NCBI GenBank assembly: GCA_013815405.1
Contig: JACDGF010000022.1
Coordinates: 1-12,481 of the forward strand
DNA: 12,481 nt
Direction: 5' to 3'
From: Caulobacteraceae bacterium
Lineage (GTDB): Bacteria; Pseudomonadota; Alphaproteobacteria; Caulobacterales; Caulobacteraceae
In this document: positions 1-4,353 of the stretch, piece by piece
Layout of the letters: each line of letters opens with the position of its first letter
Position numbering within the stretch: position 1 is the stretch's first letter
Made by a program: the position numbers and the translations under genes
Notes under the pieces: generated by a model
The model's input: only the letters and a program-made list of their open reading frames with translations
The model's database searches: none
Told to the model about the DNA's origin: nothing

Positions 1-909
1 GGCATGCAAGGCGGCGATGGCGGCCTGGACCTGATAGGGGCCGGGCCGGCGGTGGCGCATAGCCTTGTCGACCAGGGCGAGGCCCTCGGCGATCATCGCG
101 GCGTTCCACAGGCGCCGGTCCTGATTCTCCAGCAGCACCACCGCGCCATGCCTGTCGAAGCGCGCCGGCGCGCGGGCGTGCTGGAGCAGCATCAGGGCCG
201 TCAGCCCCATGATCTCGGGTTCGGCCTGAAACAGGCGCAGGAGCAGACGTGCGAGGCGGATCGCCTCGTCGCATAGCGGCGCGCGCGGCCCTTCGGGCCC
301 GGCCGTGGCCGAATAACCCTGGTTGAAGACCAGGTAGATCATGACCGCGACGCTTGCGAGCCGTTCGGCGCGCTCCACCGGGCCGGGCGCCTCCATGGGC
401 AGGCCGGCGGCGGCGATCCGGCTCTTGGCGCGGGTGATCCGCTGCTCCATGGCGCTCTCGCCGACCAGGAAGGCGCGGGCGATCTGATTGACCGACAGGC
501 CGCAGACGATGCGCAGCGCCAGGGCGATCCGCTGGGTCTCGGGAAGATCGGGATGACAGCAGACGAACAGCAACCGCAGCATGTCGTCGCGATAGTCCGC
601 GCCGTCCAACCTCTCGGCCAGGGCGGCCTCCGCGTCTTCCAGGTCTGAAATCAACTCTTCGTCCGGCAGCGGCTGCTGGCGCCCGCGTCGGCGCGCCTGG
701 TCGATGCCCGCGTTGCGGCCAACCATGATCAGCCAGGCGGCGGGGTCGCGCGGGGGGCCCTTCTCGGGCCAAGTCCGAAGCGCTCTCAAACAGGCGTCCT
801 GGAACGCTTCCTCGGCCGCGTCGAGGTCGCGGAACCAGCGCAGCAGCGCGCCCATGGCCTGGGGGCGCGCCGAAGTAATCGCCGCATCGATCCAGGCCGG
901 GTCGGTCAT
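1..909 (-). CDS. ECF42-type RNA polymerase sigma factor (C-terminus cut off by window edge)
   Basis: Sigma-70 family factor with a long C-terminal extension (DUF6596/COG4941 type, ECF42 group); it directs RNA polymerase to a small set of promoters. The start is ATG at 909 and the frame stays open for 303 codons to base 1, so roughly the last 100 residues are missing (family about 410 aa). Seen: sigma-2-like segment at about residues 10-75 (LDAAEEAFQDACLRAL, AAWLIMVGRNAGID), sigma-4 helix-turn-helix at about 108-166 (LSVNQIARAFLVGESAMEQR), the family signatures LLFVCCHPDL (113-122) and YLVFNQGYSA (192-201), then the helical TPR-like extension. Its ATG overlaps the stop of the DGPF gene upstream (ATGA, 906-909), so the two are probably translationally coupled. 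In this group the C-terminal extension, rather than a separate anti-sigma factor, is thought to control activity. Confidence 0.93.
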   Translation of the reverse strand, partial: MTDPAWIDAAITSARPQAMGALLRWFRDLDAAEEAFQDACLRALRTWPEKGPPRDPAAWLIMVGRNAGIDQARRRGRQQPLPDEELISDLEDAEAALAERLDGADYRDDMLRLLFVCCHPDLPETQRIALALRIVCGLSVNQIARAFLVGESAMEQRITRAKSRIAAAGLPMEAPGPVERAERLASVAVMIYLVFNQGYSATAGPEGPRAPLCDEAIRLARLLLRLFQAEPEIMGLTALMLLQHARAPARFDRHGAVVLLENQDRRLWNAAMIAEGLALVDKAMRHRRPGPYQVQAAIAALHA

Positions 910-1277
910 CCGACGTCGCCTCCAGGCCGGTAGAGGGCGAGCGGCCGAAGCTCGAAGGCGCCTTCCGAGCCGCTGGCGCGCCCCAGGTCCCTCGCCACCT
1001 CGATCGCTTCTTCGAGGGTCGCGCAATCGACGACATAGAAGCCGAGGAGCTGTTCCTTGGTCTCGGCGAAGGGTCCGTCGATCACCAGAGCCTCGCGCCC
1101 CTTGCGCACGGTGGTGGCCGCCGTCGTGGGCAGCAGGCGGGCGACCGGCCCCAGCCGGCCGGCCTCGGCGAGCTTTTCCTGGACCGCGCCCAGGCGGGCC
1201 ATCACCGCCGCGTCCTGCTCCTTGGTCCAGGACCCGACGACGTCTTCGGAATCGTAGCAGAGGATGGCGTAGAGCAT
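906..1277 (-). CDS. DGPF/YCII-domain protein, partner of the ECF42 sigma factor
   Basis: Small soluble YCII-like (DGPF) protein, 123 aa. The biochemical role of this family is unknown; its genes are characteristically next to ECF42 sigma factors and are their usual targets. Seen: N-terminal beta strand MLYAILCYDSED, alpha helix at about 18-40, and the signature IDGPFAETKEQLLGFYVVD at 66-84 with D67-G68-P69-F70. The ATG at 1277 was chosen because homology begins there and an AGGA (minus strand of 1285-1288) lies 7 bases upstream. The open frame continues further upstream but that part is low-complexity Arg-rich sequence. The stop overlaps the sigma-factor start by 4 bases, and an ECF42-like promoter lies immediately upstream. 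Family assignment is secure, function is not. Confidence 0.93.
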   Translation of the reverse strand: MLYAILCYDSEDVVGSWTKEQDAAVMARLGAVQEKLAEAGRLGPVARLLPTTAATTVRKGREALVIDGPFAETKEQLLGFYVVDCATLEEAIEVARDLGRASGSEGAFELRPLALYRPGGDVG

Positions 1278-1289
1278 GATGGGATCCTG

Positions 1290-1307
1290 CGTCCTTTCCC
1301 AAGGACG
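1290..1307. repeat. Perfect 7-bp inverted repeat with 4-nt loop upstream of the DGPF gene
   Basis: CGTCCTT (1290-1296) and AAGGACG (1301-1307) are perfect reverse complements separated by TCCC. The repeat overlaps the predicted -10 element and start point of the ECF42-like promoter. It has no T-run on the minus strand, so it is not a convincing terminator for the upstream ArsR-type gene. It could be a protein-binding site or chance. Confidence 0.5.
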
Positions 1308-1330
1308 AAGGACTATGCCGCAATGCGACA
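1304..1330 (-). promoter_or_regulatory. Putative ECF42-dependent promoter (TGTCGC - 17 nt - CGTC)
   Basis: Read on the minus strand, TGTCGC (1330 to 1325) is followed after 17 bases by CGTC (1307 to 1304). As I recall, the published ECF42 motif is TGTCGA at -35 and CG(A/T)C at -10, so five of six and four of four bases agree at ideal spacing. Transcription would start near 1297, about 20 bases before the DGPF start codon. It fits the usual autoregulation of ECF42/DGPF pairs. Inferred by eye. Confidence 0.6.
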
Positions 1331-1336
1331 GCGGGT

Positions 1337-2038
1337 TCAAAAACCTCCGTTGATCGGCGCGATCCCGAACACCTCGACGAAGCCGCGGCGCCCGGCGGGC
1401 GAAATGACCACGGCGCGGCTGTCCCTCATGCGCTCGAGCCAGCCCAGTTCGAAGCAGCGGGTCGCGAGCGCCGCGCCGATCGCGCCGGCGAGATGTGGGC
1501 GCCGCTCGCTCCAATCGAGGCAGGGCCGGCAAAAGGCGCGCCGGCGTCGCTCGCTCGCCGCCAGATCGACGCCGAAGCCGGTCAGGAACCGGGCGCCGCG
1601 GTCAGTCACCTGGCCGCCATCCTCGGCCAGGACGATCCGCCGGCGCGCGATCAGGGCGTCGGCCAGCGCGACTCCGAGCCTTCCCGCCAGATGGTCGTAG
1701 CAGGTTCGCGCCGCGCGCAGCGCTTCGTCGCCCATCCCGGCGGGCCGCCGGCGGGGCGGGCCGTCCGCCGCCGCCGCCATGATCCCTTCGAGCATGCGGC
1801 CGATCAGAGGCGAGGCCAGCCGGTAATAGGAATGCCGGCCCCGCTTTTCGAGGACCAGCAGCCGCGCTTGGGCGAGCCTGGCGAGATGGCCGCTCGTGGT
1901 TTGCGGCGTAACGCGAGCGGCAAAAGCCAATTCGGTCGCCGTGAGGGCACGGCCGTCCAGGAGGGCGACGAGCACATTGGCGCGAGCTGGATTGCCGACC
2001 AGGGCGCCGATCTCGGCCATCGAGGGCGTGGTGGACAT
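1337..2038 (-). CDS. ArsR-type winged-helix transcriptional regulator
   Basis: DNA-binding regulator of the ArsR superfamily, 233 aa, longer than the roughly 100-aa classical SmtB/ArsR proteins. Seen: N-terminal winged helix (residues about 8-75) with helix-turn-helix ALTATELAFAARVTPQTTSG, followed by HLARLAQARLLVLEKRG and the wing RHSYYRLA; then a C-terminal half carrying CYDHLAG (C113, H116) and CRPCLDWSERRPHLAG (C170, C173, H182). The classical ArsR CVC metal motif is absent; the C-terminal Cys/His set might sense metal, redox or a ligand, but this is speculation. Start ATG at 2038; an in-frame ATG at 2020 is less likely. It is divergent from a NIPSNAP gene, with a palindrome in the shared gap, which suggests autoregulation and control of that neighbour. 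Confidence 0.9.
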   Translation of the reverse strand: MSTTPSMAEIGALVGNPARANVLVALLDGRALTATELAFAARVTPQTTSGHLARLAQARLLVLEKRGRHSYYRLASPLIGRMLEGIMAAAADGPPRRRPAGMGDEALRAARTCYDHLAGRLGVALADALIARRRIVLAEDGGQVTDRGARFLTGFGVDLAASERRRRAFCRPCLDWSERRPHLAGAIGAALATRCFELGWLERMRDSRAVVISPAGRRGFVEVFGIAPINGGF

Positions 2039-2043
2039 GGGCC

Positions 2044-2072
2044 ATTCTAGCGCGGGCGCGCGGCGCGATCAG
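2044..2072 (-). promoter_or_regulatory. Possible promoter of the ArsR-type gene, apparently leaderless
   Basis: On the minus strand a TAGAAT (2049 to 2044) resembles a -10 box and CTGATC (2072 to 2067), 17 bases upstream, is a weak -35 box. The -10 box ends 5 bases before the ATG at 2038, so transcription would begin at about the start codon; no Shine-Dalgarno sequence precedes that ATG, consistent with a leaderless message. Weak evidence. Confidence 0.35.
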
Positions 2073-2081
2073 CACCCGACA

Positions 2082-2099
2082 CTTCGGAGTCTTCCGAAG
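2082..2099. promoter_or_regulatory. Candidate operator: perfect inverted repeat CTTCGGA-GTCT-TCCGAAG
   Basis: CTTCGGA (2082-2088) and TCCGAAG (2093-2099) are perfect reverse complements around a 4-base spacer. It lies in the 141-bp gap between the divergent ArsR-type gene and the NIPSNAP gene. Size and symmetry suit a dimeric winged-helix regulator, so it is the best candidate binding site for the adjacent regulator. Confidence 0.6.
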
Positions 2100-2179
2100 C
2101 GATCGCGGGCGACACGGCCGGGACGGCCTGCCAAGGTCCGCGGCGCCCGGGACTTCCAAGCGGGCCCCTGGACGCCGTC

Positions 2180-2512
2180 ATGCCGATCACCGTCTTCATC
2201 CGCTACCGGCTCGATCCCTTCAAGACCGAGGCTTTCGAGGCCTATGCGCGCCGCTGGCTGACCATCATTCCCAGATGCGGCGGCGACCTGATCGGATACT
2301 GGGCGCCGCATGAGGGCGCCAACGACATCGCCCATGGGCTGATCTCGTTCGAGACCCTGGCGGCCTACGAGGCCTATCGGGCGCGCCTGAGGGCCGACCC
2401 GGAGGCCATGGCCAACTTCCGGTTCGCCCAGGATGAGCGCGTCATCCTGGCCGAGGAGCGAAGCTTCCTTCGCCCGATAACGTCACGCGCGGACGCGCCC
2501 GAGGGCCATTGA
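2180..2512 (+). CDS. NIPSNAP-family protein
   Basis: Small cytosolic protein of 110 aa with a dimeric alpha/beta-barrel (ferredoxin-like) NIPSNAP fold; molecular function in bacteria is not established. Seen: start MPITVFIRYRLDPFKTEAFEAYARRW, central GGDLIGYWAPHEGANDIAHGLISFETLAAYEAYRAR (from about residue 34), and the closing segment RFAQDERVILAEERSFLRP, all typical of the family. A weak GGAC lies 7-10 bases before the ATG at 2180; no better start exists. It is transcribed away from the ArsR-type regulator and probably controlled by it through the palindrome at 2082-2099. It ends 23 bases before the convergent dehydrogenase gene. Confidence 0.85.
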   Translation: MPITVFIRYRLDPFKTEAFEAYARRWLTIIPRCGGDLIGYWAPHEGANDIAHGLISFETLAAYEAYRARLRADPEAMANFRFAQDERVILAEERSFLRPITSRADAPEGH

Positions 2513-2535
2513 GCCATGCGCCCGGCGGCCGAGCC

Positions 2536-3441
2536 TCAGCCACCGCCCATCTTGCGGAAGAACTTCTGGGTCTGCTCGCCGCCGGTGACATAAGCCTTCT
2601 GGCCGGTCTCGTCGGCGATCGCGCCCCAGTGGTCGCGGACCGCTTCCACCGAGAGCCCGTCTTCGCCCAGGAACACCCCTTCGGTCTCGAAGATCCGCGC
2701 CAGGGCGAAGGCGCCGGCGCCCGCGGTGAGGATGGCGCCGGTCGGCGCCTCCTCGGAGCACAGGAAGACCACGCCCGGTGTCACATAGCGCGGGGCGAGC
2801 TTGGCGGTGATCTCCGGCGGCATCAGGTTTTCGGTCATCCGCGTGGCCGCCACCGGGGCGATGGCGTTGACGTGGATGTTGTTCTTCTGCCCTTCCAGCT
2901 TGAGGGTGTTCATGAAGCCGATGATCCCCAGCTTGGCGGCGCCGTAGTTAGCCTGGCCGAAGTTGCCGTAGAGGCCGGAAGAGGAGGTGGTGACCACGAT
3001 GCGCCCGTAGTTCTGCTCCTTCATGATCTCCCACACCGCCTTGGCCGGCTTCACCGTGCCCATGAGGTGGACGTCGAGCACGAACCGGAAGTCGGCGATC
3101 TCCATCTTGGAGAACGACTTGTCGCGCAGGACCCCGGCGTTGGCGATCAGGATGTCGACGCGTCCCCAGGCGTCCATGGCCTGCTTCGCCATCAGGGCGA
3201 CGCCGGCGTCGTCGGTGACCGAGGAGCCGTTGGCGATAGCCTCGCCGCCGGCCGCCGCGATCTCCTCCACCACCTTTTTGGCAGCTTCCGACGAGCCCCC
3301 CGACCCGTCCATGGCCCCGCCCAGATCGTTGACCACGACCTTGGCCCCGCGCCGGGCCAGCTCCAGGGCGTGCTGGCGCCCCAGTCCCCCGCCGGCCCCG
3401 GTCACGATCGCCACCTTGCCGTCGAAGCGGATGTCCGCCAT
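2536..3441 (-). CDS. Short-chain dehydrogenase/reductase, MFE-2-like (3-hydroxyacyl-CoA dehydrogenase type)
   Basis: NAD(P)-dependent oxidoreductase, 301 aa, resembling the dehydrogenase domain of peroxisomal multifunctional enzyme 2, so probably acting on 3-hydroxyacyl-CoA or a related substrate in beta-oxidation. Seen: cofactor loop TGAGGGLG (14-21), acidic D39 in VVVNDLGG favouring NAD(H), NAG (101-103), catalytic S153, Y166 and K170 within SGLYGNFGQANYGAAK, NAIAP (192-196), and a C-terminal extension beyond residue 230 as in MFE-2-like proteins. Start ATG at 3441 chosen for the GAGGGAGAG ribosome site just upstream; the frame is open for 20 further codons without a ribosome site. A promoter-like sequence lies at 3471-3501. 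The exact substrate cannot be read from sequence. Confidence 0.92.
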   Translation of the reverse strand: MADIRFDGKVAIVTGAGGGLGRQHALELARRGAKVVVNDLGGAMDGSGGSSEAAKKVVEEIAAAGGEAIANGSSVTDDAGVALMAKQAMDAWGRVDILIANAGVLRDKSFSKMEIADFRFVLDVHLMGTVKPAKAVWEIMKEQNYGRIVVTTSSSGLYGNFGQANYGAAKLGIIGFMNTLKLEGQKNNIHVNAIAPVAATRMTENLMPPEITAKLAPRYVTPGVVFLCSEEAPTGAILTAGAGAFALARIFETEGVFLGEDGLSVEAVRDHWGAIADETGQKAYVTGGEQTQKFFRKMGGG

Positions 3442-3446
3442 GGCGG

Positions 3447-3456
3447 TCTCTCCCTC
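3447..3456 (-). promoter_or_regulatory. Ribosome binding site fixing the dehydrogenase start
   Basis: Minus strand reads GAGGGAGAGA, with the GGGAG core 8 bases before the ATG at 3441. It supports that start over the in-frame upstream ATG at 3501. Confidence 0.75.
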
Positions 3457-3470
3457 GTTTTGGTGGCGGC

Positions 3471-3501
3471 GGTTTTGCGCGACGCGAGGCTTCATCGTCA
3501 A
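3471..3501 (-). promoter_or_regulatory. Possible housekeeping promoter of the dehydrogenase gene
   Basis: Minus strand reads TTGACG (3501 to 3496), 17 bases, then GCAAAACC (3478 to 3471). The first matches the Caulobacter-type -35 box TTGACG exactly, and the second agrees with GCTANAWC at 6 of 8 positions. It would give the dehydrogenase a transcript separate from the toxin-antitoxin pair upstream. Motif match by eye. Confidence 0.4.
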
Positions 3502-3520
3502 GGTTGCGACCCGCCCGCCG

Positions 3521-3958
3521 CTATTCGGTTCGTTTGACCACCCCGGCCAAGCGCGCTTCCAAGGCGTCGGCGAAGGCGTCGCGCAATCTGTGGAAGAGGG
3601 CGCGCGGCAGGGCGCCGTAGGCCACGCTCGAGCTATCGCCGCGGATTCGGGGCCGCAGGTCCGGTCCTGGCCAAACGAACCTGTTGGCGTCGGTCACGAC
3701 AATCCAGGAGCGCGCGTCGTCGAGCCCCAGACGCCGCTTCGTTTCGGCCGGAATTTCCACGGCAAGCGTGGGATCGCTCGGCGCGGCATGGGTGACCGGC
3801 ACGACGATGACAACTTGATCGCCTTCTTGATTCTGGGACGTCAACACCACCGCGCAGGGCCGGTCCTTGTCGCCTTCCTCAAGACCTCGAGCCCACTGTT
3901 CGCGCCATAGAAAGGCATAGCGGACAACCAAGCCCGGGACCGGGATCGGAAAGGGCAC
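3521..3958 (-). CDS. PemK/MazF-like toxin (growth inhibitor family)
   Basis: Probable type II toxin of the PemK/MazF superfamily, whose members are mostly ribonucleases that stop growth by cutting RNA; 145 aa, longer than typical MazF (about 110 aa). Seen: KDRPCAVVL (31-39) with the Arg-Pro pair of the fold, VVIVVPVTHAAPSDPTLAVEIP (49-70) containing the conserved Thr56, and RSWIVVTDANRFVWPGPDLRP (83-103), a signature of a PemK-like subfamily frequent in alphaproteobacteria. The start is GTG at 3958: homology begins here (PFPIPVPGLVVRYAFLW) and no in-frame ATG is available. Only 7 bases separate it from the antitoxin stop, and no strong ribosome site precedes it, suggesting coupled translation. 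RNase activity is inferred from family only. Confidence 0.82.
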   Translation of the reverse strand: MPFPIPVPGLVVRYAFLWREQWARGLEEGDKDRPCAVVLTSQNQEGDQVVIVVPVTHAAPSDPTLAVEIPAETKRRLGLDDARSWIVVTDANRFVWPGPDLRPRIRGDSSSVAYGALPRALFHRLRDAFADALEARLAGVVKRTE

Positions 3959-3965
3959 GCGCGAG

Positions 3966-4220
3966 CTATGTCAATTCGTCGTCGAACTGGGCGGTGTCGG
4001 CGGGAGGTTCCGCGCGACGAATGGCCTCCAGATCGCCCCTGGTGAAGTCGCCGAGGCCAAGGACTTCCCTGTCGCGTCGCTTGAGACGACGGTATTCGCT
4101 GGAAGAGATCATCACCGTTCGGTCGTGGCCCCCGCGTGTCACCACGACGGTTTCCTTCAGGGCCACGTCCTGGAAGCGTTCCACTTCCTTCTTGAATTCC
4201 GTCTGGGATATGCGGACCAT
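3966..4220 (-). CDS. Phd/YefM-type antitoxin
   Basis: Small antitoxin, 84 aa, expected to bind the PemK-like toxin encoded 7 bases downstream and to repress its own promoter. Seen: N-terminal Phd/YefM DNA-binding and dimerisation half, MVRISQTEFKKEVERFQDVA, then ETVVVTRGGHDRTVMISSSE (23-42) and EYRRLKRRDREVLGLG, followed by an acidic, probably disordered C-terminal tail (PPADTAQFDDEL) that would engage the toxin. The ATG at 4220 is preferred, with GGTGGAAAG directly upstream; an in-frame ATG at 4238 would add six residues (MEFGGK) but lacks a ribosome site. The gene is divergent from the S46 peptidase across a 133-bp gap. Confidence 0.85.
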   Translation of the reverse strand: MVRISQTEFKKEVERFQDVALKETVVVTRGGHDRTVMISSSEYRRLKRRDREVLGLGDFTRGDLEAIRRAEPPADTAQFDDELT

Positions 4221-4257
4221 CTTTCCACCGAACTCCATAGTTTCAGTGACGATGCCC

Positions 4258-4266
4258 GATACTATC
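4258..4266. promoter_or_regulatory. Short palindrome GATACTATC between antitoxin and peptidase genes
   Basis: A 9-bp palindrome (GATA-C-TATC) 38 bases upstream of the antitoxin ATG. Phd/YefM antitoxins repress themselves through short palindromes near their promoter, so this is a candidate site, but a 9-bp palindrome may occur by chance. No clear -35/-10 pair was found for either divergent gene. Confidence 0.25.
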
Positions 4267-4286
4267 TCAATCGGCCCGCCTGCAAA

Positions 4287-4316
4287 ACCGCAGGGACCAA
4301 CACCGCGGGGACCAAT
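4287..4316. repeat. Two-copy 15-bp tandem repeat
   Basis: ACCGCAGGGACCAAC (4287-4301) is followed directly by ACCGCGGGGACCAAT (4302-4316), 13 of 15 bases identical. It lies in the gap between the antitoxin and the S46 peptidase, upstream of the chosen peptidase start. Confidence 0.7.
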
Positions 4317-4353
4317 ACCCCGCAACGCCAAGCCGTTGACGCGGGGCCTTGCC

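Noticed and set aside
1290..1307. Inverted repeat as an intrinsic terminator of the ArsR-type gene
   Set aside because: No T-run follows on the minus strand, and it overlaps the predicted promoter of the next gene.
2509..3537. 342-codon open frame on the plus strand opposite the short-chain dehydrogenase
   Set aside because: His/Gly/Val-rich shadow of the dehydrogenase gene, whose minus-strand motifs are unambiguous.
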